Origin: Legionella steelei
GTDB lineage: Bacteria > Pseudomonadota > Gammaproteobacteria > Legionellales > Legionellaceae
DNA length: 64,000 nucleotides
Assembly (NCBI RefSeq): GCF_001468005.1
Contig: NZ_LNYY01000019.1
Coordinates: forward strand, 342,445 to 406,444
Direction of reading: 5' to 3'
Made by a program: the position numbers and the translations under genes. Each line of letters begins with the position of its first letter. The stretch's first letter is position 1. A model generated the notes under the pieces. That model saw only the letters and a program-made list of their open reading frames with translations. It did no database searches and was not told the DNA's origin. This document shows, one piece after another, positions 25,982 through 35,729 of the stretch.

Positions 25982-27112
25982 ATGAAAATTTATCTAGTAG
26001 GTGGCGCAGTACGTGATCAATTACTCGGTCATCACCCTAAAGATAACGATTGGGTTGTGGTAGGCACATCTCAGGAGGGTATGCTAAAACTAGGTTATAA
26101 GCCAATACCAAGTAACGCAAAAAATTTTCCTGTATTCTTACATCCTGAAACCAAAGAAGAGCATGCTCTTGCTCGATGCGAAAAGCGAATAGGTCCCGGG
26201 CATGCAGGTTTTGAGTTTGACGTTTCTCCTTCAATCACTTTAAACGATGATTTAAGGCGGCGAGACTTGACAATTAATGCCATGGCTCGACCACTTGAAG
26301 ATGGAGCTTTGGGCGAGTTGATTGACCCTTATAATGGCAAAGCCGATTTAGAAAACCATATATTACGGCATGTATCTGCTGCATTTGTTGAAGATCCACT
26401 CCGACTAATTCGCACAGCACGTTTTGCTGCGAGCTTAGGTTTTCAAGTAGCTCCTGAAACGATGATACTCATGAAGCAGATGGTTGTTGAGGGAAAAATC
26501 AGTGAACTAAGTATGGAGCAGATCTGGAGGGAGTTGGAGCGTGCACTCATGGGCTCACATCCGAAAAAATTTTTTGATGTACTTAAAAAATGCGGGGCAG
26601 ATGGTATTTTATTTCCCCTTATAAAAATACCAGGTGCTGGCATCAATGCATTACAACAATCTGCTGCTTATAAAGATTCTGCTTATGTACGTTTTGCTGT
26701 ATTGATGCATGACTTAACTCAAGCGGATGTAATCAATTTCTGCAAACAATTTAATGTATCAAATCAGTACCGTAATTTGGCGTTATTGGTTAATCAAAAT
26801 TTAGCAAAATTTCGACGTGTCCCAGAACTGGACGCGGAAGGACTTCTGGATTTATTGGTAAATATGGGGGCTTTCTATAGTAAAGAACGGTTCAACGAGT
26901 GCTTACATATTTTTGAGCTATGTACAGAAGAACCGACTTATGTAGCGCAAGTACGTAATGCCTTCCAAGCTGCTAAATCCATTAATACTAAAGAATTCGC
27001 CTCGAGATATGTTGGACATGAAATTACGAGTCAAATTAAGGCAGCACGTCTTGAAGCAATCCAACAATGTCTTAATAGCGTAACATCCAGCGCTACATAT
27101 TACGTATCTTAA
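25982..27112 (+). CDS. cca: CCA tRNA nucleotidyltransferase
   Basis: 376 residues starting MKIYLVGGAVRDQLLG, the class II nucleotidyltransferase G-G-x-V-R-D signature, with metal-binding DNDWVV, then ERIGPG (as KRIGPG) and RRRDLTINAMA. EDPLRLIRTARFAA is the next conserved block. The enzyme adds or repairs the 3' CCA of tRNA. The C-terminal part is short. Where E. coli Cca has an HD phosphohydrolase domain, only FAVLMHDL is left, and it runs straight into other helices, so hydrolase activity is unlikely. The frame is open to 25916, but the family start at 25979/25982 is clear. Confidence 0.93.
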   Translation: MKIYLVGGAVRDQLLGHHPKDNDWVVVGTSQEGMLKLGYKPIPSNAKNFPVFLHPETKEEHALARCEKRIGPGHAGFEFDVSPSITLNDDLRRRDLTINAMARPLEDGALGELIDPYNGKADLENHILRHVSAAFVEDPLRLIRTARFAASLGFQVAPETMILMKQMVVEGKISELSMEQIWRELERALMGSHPKKFFDVLKKCGADGILFPLIKIPGAGINALQQSAAYKDSAYVRFAVLMHDLTQADVINFCKQFNVSNQYRNLALLVNQNLAKFRRVPELDAEGLLDLLVNMGAFYSKERFNECLHIFELCTEEPTYVAQVRNAFQAAKSINTKEFASRYVGHEITSQIKAARLEAIQQCLNSVTSSATYYVS

Positions 27113-27149
27113 AAACTAGAATTGATAAAGCAAACCACGAACATCCTAA

Positions 27150-28133
27150 CTATCTGTTATGTGGTTGTTGCTTCTTTTCATGCTGGGCACTGTATAAAAA
27201 TAAAAGAATGAACATAGGAATCAACATCAAATACACTCGTGATTCTTTTATCATCGCAAATGTAATAATGCTTAAAATAATTACCACATAGATCATAAAA
27301 AGTTCTTTCTGGTTTTGATTGAATTTTCGATAAATTAAGGACAGCAAACCGAGAGTTATCGCAATAAAAAACCATCCTTTATTTAAGGTTAAGTTTAAGG
27401 TCAAGTTTTCTTTAAGCACTATAAAATTTCCTAGCATCTCATGTTGTAAATCAGGTGTTCCATCGGGCTTGCTTTGGAAAAGTAATGTTCTTACTATTTT
27501 AGTTTCGGCGATTCCCAGTACTATTAACCCTAAGCCTATAGTGACGTCGTTAATGGAGCTAATTGTTATTTTTGGTGCATTGTTTAAGTTAATGCCCCTA
27601 ATGATAAAATAAAATGCAATAAAGAGGGCGCTTTCTCTATTGAGCAATGCAATGAAAAATAATAAAACAATCCAGACATCGCGCGATTGTGTGAGGATCA
27701 TATTCGCAAATAAGGTAAAGAAAATGATATCCATGCTATCCCATGGATAGTACCAGTAATCTTGGAAAATTAGGAATAACACACAATAACGCAACATAAA
27801 TATTCTTACTCTCCGCTCTTCTAGCTTCAGAGTCGTTTTAGCTATTGATTGTAACAATAGATTTTCGATCAGGAATGTAGTGAAAAAATATGTCTTTAAT
27901 GCGGTAGAGTAAGTTAATCCCAGTTTGGACATTGCCAAAACTATATAAGGGCCCAAAATCCGATTTTGATATGCTATCCAATGTGGTTTTCCTTCAATAA
28001 CACCATAAGCGGCTTTCACCAATAAATCAAAATTCCTTTGATGACCAATCATAAAAATAAAAAAAGTAACGATCGTTATTATGATAGTAAACTTATATTG
28101 CTTTAAGCCATTTACATGCAATAAAGAGGGCAT
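27150..28133 (-). CDS. polytopic membrane protein, possible GT-C-like
   Basis: A 327-residue protein with about nine hydrophobic helices. Between them are short conserved-looking polar motifs (AYQNRILGPYIV, FQDYWYYPWDSMDIIF, LLNRESALFIAF, IKESRVYLMLIPMF). Acidic residues in a first loop and an N-R-E motif recall GT-C glycosyltransferases or EpsG-like proteins, but I cannot assign a family. It is convergent with cca and starts about 110 bases from the next minus-strand gene's end. Confidence 0.6.
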   Translation of the reverse strand: MPSLLHVNGLKQYKFTIIITIVTFFIFMIGHQRNFDLLVKAAYGVIEGKPHWIAYQNRILGPYIVLAMSKLGLTYSTALKTYFFTTFLIENLLLQSIAKTTLKLEERRVRIFMLRYCVLFLIFQDYWYYPWDSMDIIFFTLFANMILTQSRDVWIVLLFFIALLNRESALFIAFYFIIRGINLNNAPKITISSINDVTIGLGLIVLGIAETKIVRTLLFQSKPDGTPDLQHEMLGNFIVLKENLTLNLTLNKGWFFIAITLGLLSLIYRKFNQNQKELFMIYVVIILSIITFAMIKESRVYLMLIPMFILLFLYSAQHEKKQQPHNR

Positions 28134-28246
28134 AGAGGTTCTCTAAGGAGAGTATCCAAATAGGGAACAAGCATTATATCAGTTGATTATATTAAATAAA
28201 TGATTTACTACTTACGAACACTTCGGGGCTTATCATGGCATACATT

Positions 28247-31200
28247 CTAGACGAGTCTTTGAGAAAAATCGGGGGCAATGACACTCTCATCATTACAGAC
28301 AGCTTCCATCCTAGTCTTTATTTCCTTTTCCCAGTCTATTGGATTTGCGCCGTGGATGCCAAAAACTTTTCTTAAACCTTCATCTTGAGATATTAGATTA
28401 ACTAAATTTTCAGCTGATGTGGTTGATGTAGAATAAGATTTGAAAAGATTGGTTCTTGTCATACATACAGTTTTAAACAAGAGACTAATTGCTTCTTCTA
28501 ATTTTTGTTCATCACCTCTCAGATAATGAACGTTTATTTTCATTAAACTTTGTTTAATATAATGCTCTTTTGTTTCTCTATGCTTCGTTGTATCCACACT
28601 TGTTAAATCCAGTTGGATATTAGCTGGCATGAGCTCAGGGTTTTGTTGCAAGATAGCGCGCACTTCATTTTCCGACAAATTTGCATAGGGACCTTCTGAG
28701 CCTTTGCTCATTAATACTCTTTGCTCAAATAAGGAAATATTAGCGATCGGGGCGTGGACAAATTGATCTTTTTGTTGTGCATATGCCGCCATCACTTTTT
28801 CCCATCCCTGTTGATATCTATCTTCGAATTGCGGGTCTAATTTCATTTGTTGCTGGTAAAATTGATGAAAGTTAGGTGGGGCAGCAATAGCGGCTGGGGT
28901 TGGAGGTGATACCTGATAACCTGGGATTAGATCAAGTGCGTACTGTGCTGGTCCAAGCACCTCATGCAAACTATGTAGCCCTCCACTTACCATATAGGCA
29001 GACACAGCGGCTAAGTAATTTTGTTTTGCATCAACACGTGTAAAATTTCCATAGTTTTCCATAATGCCCATAAACAAACTGGTCATACCTGATGGTCCTG
29101 CTGCATAGACAGCATCATTTTCAAACAAGTCCCTAGCAAATGGAGCATCTAAATTTACCCCTTGATACTTCGAATCAGGTGTCCAACTGGAGCGATCTAC
29201 ATCCAAACCTTCTTGATTTTGCCCAAGCAACATGACGCCCATTTGGCTGGAAAATGTCTGTGGCAATGGTCCTTCTCGCCCTCTTGAAGGATCGGCAGTA
29301 AATAATTGGGAGCCATATATTTTGTGGTCAGAAATAAATTTCAATTTCATCATATCAAAATTATCAAAAAAGGCCTTAGGATTATTCCTATATTCTCCAT
29401 CATTGTATTCTTTAATTAATTCGAGCATTTTCCCTGTAGGCTCATTTCTATTAGGCGGTAAAATGGATTCAGGGAGCATTCGCATATACTTTTGCGCAAA
29501 TAGAAAGTGGATGAACATGATTTGATTTAAGTTTTTAGGGTCATTTCCTTGTAAAATTTCTTTAACTCGATCAATGGTAATTTCTTCTGGTTGAGAGCCG
29601 AAACCCGTCTGCTCTTGTCCGCTGGTTAGTTTTTGGGCAAATTCTTCCAGAATATCACTAAAACCCTGTTCTTCAAGTTGCTTAAAAACGTTCAGTATGG
29701 CTTGAGATACATGGCCAACGGACACCATCATCTTATCTGTAGGGCTTTTGAGTAAGGCGATTTGCATTTCAGATTCAAAACGTCTGGCTAATGGGTTTTC
29801 GTATTTTTCTCGTGGTGTTTGCTCATAAGTACTATGCTCAATGGCTGAGGCTATGTTGCAAAGTAGCGCTTGTTGTTCTCCATTTTCAAGTTTTGCTGCT
29901 AGAGAGGTTAAAATATGCACCGCTTTCTTAGGATTTTGCTCATGATTTTCAATTAGAATTTTCATTTCTTTAATTGCTTGCTTGATATGTGCATTGTCTG
30001 TTGTTTTTGCAAGCTCTATTAAGTTGTGCAAAGCAAAAAAGTAGGCTTCTGTTTTTGATTTAAAGGGGGCGTCTTCAACTTTGATATCACGTGCCATGAT
30101 GGCCTGTAATGCATCTTTTGCCTGCTGTATATTGAGACGGCGATCTGCATCAGGTTCTGTTAAGCCTTGAATCAGTTCTTGAAATTTTTTTCCCTTGGGT
30201 GATTGAAATACTTCTGCATCAAATTTCATGAACGTAGGATGATCTTTTGATTCTCGGGGAAATTCACTCAGCTCCGTGCCAGTAATATAACAATATAAGC
30301 TTAGCCCCATAAGATAGGAATGTTCTTTTTCTGCAGAAAACGGCTCCACACCTTCAAATTGTGGGGATTGGAATCCTGGCGTATAGAGTATGTAGTTGTC
30401 TTCATTTTGTATCTTATTAGGGTCGACGAGTCCATTTTCAGTATTTAAGAAGGATTTCGTATCAGCAATAAACACTTGATCAAATTCATTAACTAAAAAA
30501 TTCGTAGGTTTTGCATCTGGAAAAAATTTATGATTTGCTTGAAACCTTAAAAAAATATCGGTCATTTGGCCATAAATGTTGGCCGCATTTAAAAATTGAG
30601 TTTCTCTTAACTGAGCAAGTATTCTTTGTTTCTCTTCAAGTGAAACCTCATGGTTATCCGTAAACTCAGCATATAATTTTTGTAATTCGTCCTGTTCAGT
30701 AGCTTCAATCCCACCAGCAAGATCTTTCGCAATCAGTGCAATTTTTGCATGCATTTTCAAACCATGAGATAATACATCGCCCTTAGGGCAAAACTCAGTC
30801 ACTTCGAGACTACAAATATAACCACCATGTTTTCCCTGTATCGCTTGCTGAGATGCATATACCTCTGTAATACTATCTTTTACGTCGGTTAATTTAATAT
30901 GCTCATACGCTTTTCTGGAGTTTCCCTTATGGGGCGTAATTTTTAAAACTTGCCGCTGACCGGTTTCCATATCGGTAAGTAAATAGTTTTTTGCATTTTC
31001 ACCACCTAAAAATTTTATATTATATTTTTCTAGTCCAGGGATTACGCTGTCAAATTCATCATGAAATACTTCGGCGTTAAACTCTGCTGGTGTAGAAAGA
31101 ATATCTGTAATTTTTTGTAGGTTTTCATAGCTGAGGTTGTCTATGTTTTGTGCCAAACTTGCAGCTTGAGAAGGATAAACTTTAGAACGTAATTGAGGAT

Positions 31201-31828
31201 TATTTTCTACTATAGTAAATAACCGATTGTTTATTTTCGCAATTAAATTATTTAATGTTGCTCTATCTTCGATAGAAATCGTTTCCGAGGCGATCAACTC
31301 ACGAAGAGATTGTTTTAAAGTAGTCAGTTGATAATAATTTTTTTCGCTATCTTCACCAATGATTCTCGAATTAATTTCTTTCAATAAACGAGTGGCTTTT
31401 GCAATGGCGGGTGATGTTTGGGCGCCGAAAATTCGCCCAAAAAATTCTGGCTTAGTTTCTTTTTCAAATAACAATGCAGAAGGAATGCTTTCATTCGTTT
31501 TACACTGTTCTATATCCCATTGATTCATTTGTCTTGTGCTAAAACCGGGACACCCTAAATCACTAAGTTCTTTCTGAATTTTTTGGGATAAATCCTGATA
31601 AAATGGAACATAACGGAAGGAGCCTGCTATGGCTAAAGTAGCGATGTCGCGTCCAATATTCGCATCCATCTTGAGTAGTTGTTGGTGCACCTGTAGTAAT
31701 GCCTCTGCAGTAGGGACTGTATTATATATATCGATTAAACGATTTAATTTTTCTATATCCCTATTAATATTATCTATATAAGTGTCATCATCATATTCTT
31801 TTATAAATAGTTTGGCTTTCTCTAACAT
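28247..31828 (-). CDS. protein-kinase-like plus S...HxxxE (LnaB-like) domain, candidate effector
   Basis: 1193 residues. Residues 1-230 are helical. Residues about 260-590 look like a protein kinase: QVLKIT (ATP Lys), a Glu-bearing helix, Asp438 in PDAKPTNFLV (catalytic loop D-x-K-P-x-N), and ADTKSF where DFG is expected. Residues about 840-1000 contain AAGPSGMTSL with Ser913 and GGLHSLHEVL with His952 and Glu956. This is the S...HxxxE arrangement described for the phosphoryl-AMPylase effector LnaB. The same domain is in the 33375 gene. AGGTG lies six bases before the ATG, and it starts 20 bases after the ankyrin gene, so it is in an operon with it. Kinase and AMP-transfer activities are inferred from motifs only. 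Confidence 0.8.
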   Translation of the reverse strand: MLEKAKLFIKEYDDDTYIDNINRDIEKLNRLIDIYNTVPTAEALLQVHQQLLKMDANIGRDIATLAIAGSFRYVPFYQDLSQKIQKELSDLGCPGFSTRQMNQWDIEQCKTNESIPSALLFEKETKPEFFGRIFGAQTSPAIAKATRLLKEINSRIIGEDSEKNYYQLTTLKQSLRELIASETISIEDRATLNNLIAKINNRLFTIVENNPQLRSKVYPSQAASLAQNIDNLSYENLQKITDILSTPAEFNAEVFHDEFDSVIPGLEKYNIKFLGGENAKNYLLTDMETGQRQVLKITPHKGNSRKAYEHIKLTDVKDSITEVYASQQAIQGKHGGYICSLEVTEFCPKGDVLSHGLKMHAKIALIAKDLAGGIEATEQDELQKLYAEFTDNHEVSLEEKQRILAQLRETQFLNAANIYGQMTDIFLRFQANHKFFPDAKPTNFLVNEFDQVFIADTKSFLNTENGLVDPNKIQNEDNYILYTPGFQSPQFEGVEPFSAEKEHSYLMGLSLYCYITGTELSEFPRESKDHPTFMKFDAEVFQSPKGKKFQELIQGLTEPDADRRLNIQQAKDALQAIMARDIKVEDAPFKSKTEAYFFALHNLIELAKTTDNAHIKQAIKEMKILIENHEQNPKKAVHILTSLAAKLENGEQQALLCNIASAIEHSTYEQTPREKYENPLARRFESEMQIALLKSPTDKMMVSVGHVSQAILNVFKQLEEQGFSDILEEFAQKLTSGQEQTGFGSQPEEITIDRVKEILQGNDPKNLNQIMFIHFLFAQKYMRMLPESILPPNRNEPTGKMLELIKEYNDGEYRNNPKAFFDNFDMMKLKFISDHKIYGSQLFTADPSRGREGPLPQTFSSQMGVMLLGQNQEGLDVDRSSWTPDSKYQGVNLDAPFARDLFENDAVYAAGPSGMTSLFMGIMENYGNFTRVDAKQNYLAAVSAYMVSGGLHSLHEVLGPAQYALDLIPGYQVSPPTPAAIAAPPNFHQFYQQQMKLDPQFEDRYQQGWEKVMAAYAQQKDQFVHAPIANISLFEQRVLMSKGSEGPYANLSENEVRAILQQNPELMPANIQLDLTSVDTTKHRETKEHYIKQSLMKINVHYLRGDEQKLEEAISLLFKTVCMTRTNLFKSYSTSTTSAENLVNLISQDEGLRKVFGIHGANPIDWEKEIKTRMEAVCNDESVIAPDFSQRLV

Positions 31829-31848
31829 AGGGCACCTATAAAGTGTAA

Positions 31849-33126
31849 TTAGGCGGTTGAGTTCATGACAGCGCGAGCAAATTTATTATCAAGATAGTCT
31901 TGTAATGATTTACCCATGTTGTCCGTGAGCTCTGGTTGGGCACCAGCTTCGCGGAGCTCATTAACTAATGCTTGAACTCTATCAAGGTTTGGCGCATCGT
32001 CTGCTGTCTCGTGTAACAGATTCATTAGGGCTGTTCGTCCATATTTATCTTGTTGATTTACATCGATTCCTGCAACATTAGAAATTAACCACTTAACCAA
32101 CTCGATATCTAACGACATCAATGCATAATGAAGTACATCTTTTCCATGCTGGTCCTGTAGTTTTGCATTAGCGCCTTTTTGAATGAGTAGCTTCACCTTA
32201 TTCATGTGTCCTTGTTCTGCTGCTAACATTAAAGGTGTTTTTAAATTAAGATCTTGGGAATCAAGATATGGAGCTCTTGCAAAGCTTTCCAGGGTAGAGT
32301 CGCTACTGTACATCGCAGCGTAATGGATAGGTAAACGACCATTTTTATCGGGTATCGCTAATAACGCCTCTTCTTTGATTAGTACATTAATACTATCAAT
32401 TTGGTTATTTAAAATCGCTGAATGCAATGGCGTATGAGTAGCAGAGTTTTTCTTCTTCAGCAGTTTTGGTTGATTCTGGAGAATGTCTTCAAGAATCGTA
32501 GCAAATCCATTTTCTGCCGCAACATGTGCTAATGTATCATCACTGTCATCAGTTACAGTGATGTTTCTTGGATTATTAGCCATTAAATCATAAAATATAG
32601 CTTGTTTTCTTTCTATGAAAGAAGACCTGTCTTTAGCTAAAATGGTTGGCGGTATGCTCAGTGCTAAATGAGCTGGAGATTGTTGCAATCGAGTCATTAA
32701 GTTAGATTTTGCGCCGTGTCCGAGTAAAACTTTTGCTGTAAAATGATGTCCGTAAAGTGCAGCAAGATGTAAGGGGGTTAATTGACTACTCGTTGTCAGA
32801 TTAACGGCACTTTTATCTTTTTCTAAAGTTTTATACAAGTAAATATCATATCCCTTCTTGCTTGCGTACTGTATTGCATTCATACCGCCTAAACGATTGA
32901 GTTTTTCAGAACATTGAGTGACTGGAATGTCGTCGACTGTATCAAGAAAATGTGAAATTTCTTGTTTGAGAGTTGTTAGCTTTTTATCTGTTGTAACAGA
33001 ACTATCATAAAGAGGCTGTTTACTAACATTCTGTAGATACCATAGCTCTAATTTGCTTACGTCATGCTGATCAGAAATTTTAGGATTTAATGATAAAGTT
33101 TTAAGTAGTTCATCCCATTTTGCCAC
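31849..33126 (-). CDS. ankyrin-repeat protein, candidate effector
   Basis: 425 residues from GTG 33126, supported by GGAG seven bases upstream. Residues 1-90 are a non-repeat helical head. From about residue 91 there are seven or so ankyrin repeats, the clearest being TPLHLAALYGHHFTAKVLL, TPLHSAILNNQIDSINVLI, LPIHYAAMYSSD, TPLMLAAEQGHMNKVKLLIQKGA and TALMNLLHETAD. No enzymatic domain or signal peptide is seen. It probably binds a host protein. It lies between the two S...HxxxE genes, 20 bases ahead of the large kinase-like gene, which suggests joint expression and possibly joint action. Confidence 0.85.
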   Translation of the reverse strand: MAKWDELLKTLSLNPKISDQHDVSKLELWYLQNVSKQPLYDSSVTTDKKLTTLKQEISHFLDTVDDIPVTQCSEKLNRLGGMNAIQYASKKGYDIYLYKTLEKDKSAVNLTTSSQLTPLHLAALYGHHFTAKVLLGHGAKSNLMTRLQQSPAHLALSIPPTILAKDRSSFIERKQAIFYDLMANNPRNITVTDDSDDTLAHVAAENGFATILEDILQNQPKLLKKKNSATHTPLHSAILNNQIDSINVLIKEEALLAIPDKNGRLPIHYAAMYSSDSTLESFARAPYLDSQDLNLKTPLMLAAEQGHMNKVKLLIQKGANAKLQDQHGKDVLHYALMSLDIELVKWLISNVAGIDVNQQDKYGRTALMNLLHETADDAPNLDRVQALVNELREAGAQPELTDNMGKSLQDYLDNKFARAVMNSTA

Positions 33127-33374
33127 AGTATTCTCCGATAAATTTTAAATTGGTTATGTTATAAAAATGATAGGTTTTAATGTTATTTATTTACCATGCT
33201 TTTTTATAAGTATAATTCAATTCAATCAATTTGATTTTTTTTAAAGCGAAATTGTTTTGTGATGGTTGGTGCGCCTGAGCTATATAGGGTTACGGAATAG
33301 CAAAATAAGATGTAATTAGATAAAAACAGGTGTAACTAGAAGAGGAAGCCTGTCGTTATCAGCAATGCCTTTTA

Positions 33375-34757
33375 TTAGGAACAACAAGAAAATACGTGTT
33401 TTAATTTTTCTATTAATGATTCATCTTTGGGGGCGGGGTAATTTTGAACGGGCATCAGCTCAGGATATTTTTCAAACATCCAACGCATTGTCGCATCCCA
33501 AGCATGATTAATATTTTTTGATACCGTTTCATCGTTTCGAAATAAGTTAAAGAAATCATTATAGTTTCCTGCATGAGAGCCATAAGCTTTATAGAAATTG
33601 AGTAAGCCTAAGCGTTCATGAAAAACTGTGAGTACTTCATGAATACTATGTAGGCCTCCACCTACAATAAATGACATAATCGCTAAAATATAATGGTGAT
33701 GTTCTTCTAGGCTTTTAAATTGTCCCATAAATAACATACTGGCACTTAACAATGATGTCATCCCAGAAGGGCCGGCAACATAAGGAATACCACAGCGAAT
33801 CAGCGCTTGTGTATACTCTGAATCAAGATCTGCTTCCTGACAAATACAATCAGGACTCCATGTCGTTTCAAATAATGGAAAGTTTTCTCGATCTTTTGAG
33901 TCAACACAAATACCTAATCTTTGGGAGCTATAAGATTTAAACTCGCCTCTGCCTCTGTCGAAGTATAAAGGGAACGAAGAATAACCCCAGAAAAAAGAAC
34001 CAATATCAGTCTCTTTATTTTCTAAAGTAAACTGTTTCAGACTTCCTTTATAGTCAAAATTCTTAACGTGATTTTGGATTTCTAGGCTTGGCTCAAAATG
34101 ACAATAAACATCACGCATCAACATAAAATGAATTAACATTATTCTGGCAAAATTCCGTTGTTCTTTAAGTGTTGCCATAACTTCTTTTATATTGGGAGTA
34201 GTTGAATAACGCCCAAAAGCCAAAGGAAGGTTTGGTTTATGCGGATCATTTAGCTCAGGACCTAAATGTTCGAGAAAAGTCTTAAAGAGTTCCTCATCAT
34301 AGTTTAACTCTATAAATCGAATGATATTGTTACTTACTGTATTGATGCAATCCCATGTTGCTTTGCTGGGATTTTGTAACATTATTGTTGCAATGTTGGA
34401 TTCAAAAATACGTGCTACTTGACACTCAAGATCTTTCGCACTGACTTTCGTTTTTTTAAAGTAACTTTGAAAAGCAGAATCTTGGATTGTTTCAAGCACA
34501 TGGCTAATAAAAAATTTAAGCGGTTCTGAAATGTTTGATCGTTGTTTTAAATGATGTTTTAAAGTGAATGCTAGAGTTACAAAAGATTGCTCATGGTTAA
34601 GGAACAAATTTTTAAGATCAGGAAGTATTGAGCGAATAAACAGCTTATCTTGGGCGGTTTCTGCTTTATAACGAGATAGCTTTGTTATTAATAAAGCATA
34701 CACATTAAGTGGTTCTTTGCCAGATAACTGACATACTTCTTGAAAAAAATTGCGCAT
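33375..34757 (-). CDS. stand-alone S...HxxxE (LnaB-like) domain protein, candidate effector
   Basis: 460 residues from ATG 34757; a TTG three codons upstream is possible, and neither has a good ribosome site. The second half is homologous to the C-terminal domain of the 28247 gene. Shared features are YVAGPSGMTSL (Ser331), FIVGGGLHSIHEVL (His370, Glu374), a preceding GRG-F-SYSSQRLG / GR-TFSSQMG block, W-PD, and a following helix (HAWDATMRWM). The N-terminal half is helical, with no recognised domain. No kinase part is present. It is the first gene of the minus-strand effector cluster, separated from the ankyrin gene by a 248-base gap. Activity as an AMP-transferring enzyme is inferred from the motif. 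Confidence 0.75.
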   Translation of the reverse strand: MRNFFQEVCQLSGKEPLNVYALLITKLSRYKAETAQDKLFIRSILPDLKNLFLNHEQSFVTLAFTLKHHLKQRSNISEPLKFFISHVLETIQDSAFQSYFKKTKVSAKDLECQVARIFESNIATIMLQNPSKATWDCINTVSNNIIRFIELNYDEELFKTFLEHLGPELNDPHKPNLPLAFGRYSTTPNIKEVMATLKEQRNFARIMLIHFMLMRDVYCHFEPSLEIQNHVKNFDYKGSLKQFTLENKETDIGSFFWGYSSFPLYFDRGRGEFKSYSSQRLGICVDSKDRENFPLFETTWSPDCICQEADLDSEYTQALIRCGIPYVAGPSGMTSLLSASMLFMGQFKSLEEHHHYILAIMSFIVGGGLHSIHEVLTVFHERLGLLNFYKAYGSHAGNYNDFFNLFRNDETVSKNINHAWDATMRWMFEKYPELMPVQNYPAPKDESLIEKLKHVFSCCS

Positions 34758-34824
34758 AAATTTCAAAATGTAATAAAGTGCTCAAAAATCATATTATAAC
34801 TCACATTTTAAAATATGCGGAGCT

Positions 34825-34941
34825 CTAATAATCGGTCACATTGATATGGCTACCGCCATCTACAAACATAATATCACCAGTAATATAATCAGCCTCAGCC
34901 AAGTATAAAACGGCACCAGCAACATCTTCAGGTCTGTTGTT
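34825..34941 (-). pseudogene. short-chain dehydrogenase, C-terminal remnant
   Basis: On the minus strand about 38 codons read RPEDVAGAVLYLAEAD, then YITGDIMFVDGGSHI, ending in TAG. This is the standard end of classical SDR enzymes (PEDVA..V.FL, ITG....DGG). The preceding codon is a TGA and no Rossmann part is present. It is not a piece of the two plus-strand SDR genes next door, which have different endings. Confidence 0.65.
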
Positions 34942-35024
34942 TCATGTTTCATAGATACTGAATACTATAGCGGACGCTAAGATGATGGAAAAATAATTGA
35001 TAAAAGCACTAAATAGGAAAGTCA

Positions 35025-35729
35025 ATGGAAGTGAAAAAAAGTAAATTAATTTTGATTACTGGGGGACGAGGGGGCCTTGGTAAAGCATTGGCCGAACAGC
35101 TTATCAAGGAGAATGCCACAGTTATCGTTACCTCAAGACACGCAACATTCCAAGAAAATATGACCCTGGTTCCGGGGGATATTCACCTACAACAATTGGA
35201 TGTAACGCAGGAACACTCTGTACAGCGTCTATTTTCTTGGCTGAATTCGTTGAAGAACCCACTCGATGTGTTGGTTAATAATGCAGGCCTTGGTACGTTC
35301 AATTCTGTTGAAAATACATCAACTGATGAATGGGATTTAATCATTAAAACCAATTTAACGGGTGCCTTTTTATGTGCGAGAGAAGCCTACCGTATTATGA
35401 AAGAAAATGGCGGTGGTCGCATCATTAACATAGGCTCTATCGCCAATAAAGTAGGACTAAATAATAATCTGGCTTATGGTGCTTCTAAATGGGGGCTAAA
35501 AGGCTTGTCTACAAATCTAAGTGAAGAAGGAAAGCCTTATCATATACGTGTCACGCACGTTACTTTAGGCGCAACATATACTGAAATTTGGAATGATCGA
35601 CCTGGGTTTTCAATAAGCGATATGTTGGACCCTGCGCTTGTTGCGCGATGCTTATCCCATCTGATGTTGTTACCTTTAGAAATCGCTGTTAATGAGATTG
35701 AAATATTGCCAGAAAAAGGAATTTTATAA
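35025..35729 (+). CDS. short-chain dehydrogenase/reductase
   Basis: 234 residues, classical SDR fold. The cofactor loop is TGGRGGLG (residues about 13-20). The rest has a D-V after beta 4 (LDVTQ), NNAGLG, catalytic Ser in INIGSIA, and YGASKWG as YxxxK. TSR after beta 2 favours NADP(H). The C-terminus is short and lacks the usual DGG end, so the substrate region is reduced. AGGAAAG precedes the ATG. The stop overlaps the next SDR start by one base (TAATG), indicating translational coupling. Substrate unknown. Confidence 0.88.
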   Translation: MEVKKSKLILITGGRGGLGKALAEQLIKENATVIVTSRHATFQENMTLVPGDIHLQQLDVTQEHSVQRLFSWLNSLKNPLDVLVNNAGLGTFNSVENTSTDEWDLIIKTNLTGAFLCAREAYRIMKENGGGRIINIGSIANKVGLNNNLAYGASKWGLKGLSTNLSEEGKPYHIRVTHVTLGATYTEIWNDRPGFSISDMLDPALVARCLSHLMLLPLEIAVNEIEILPEKGIL

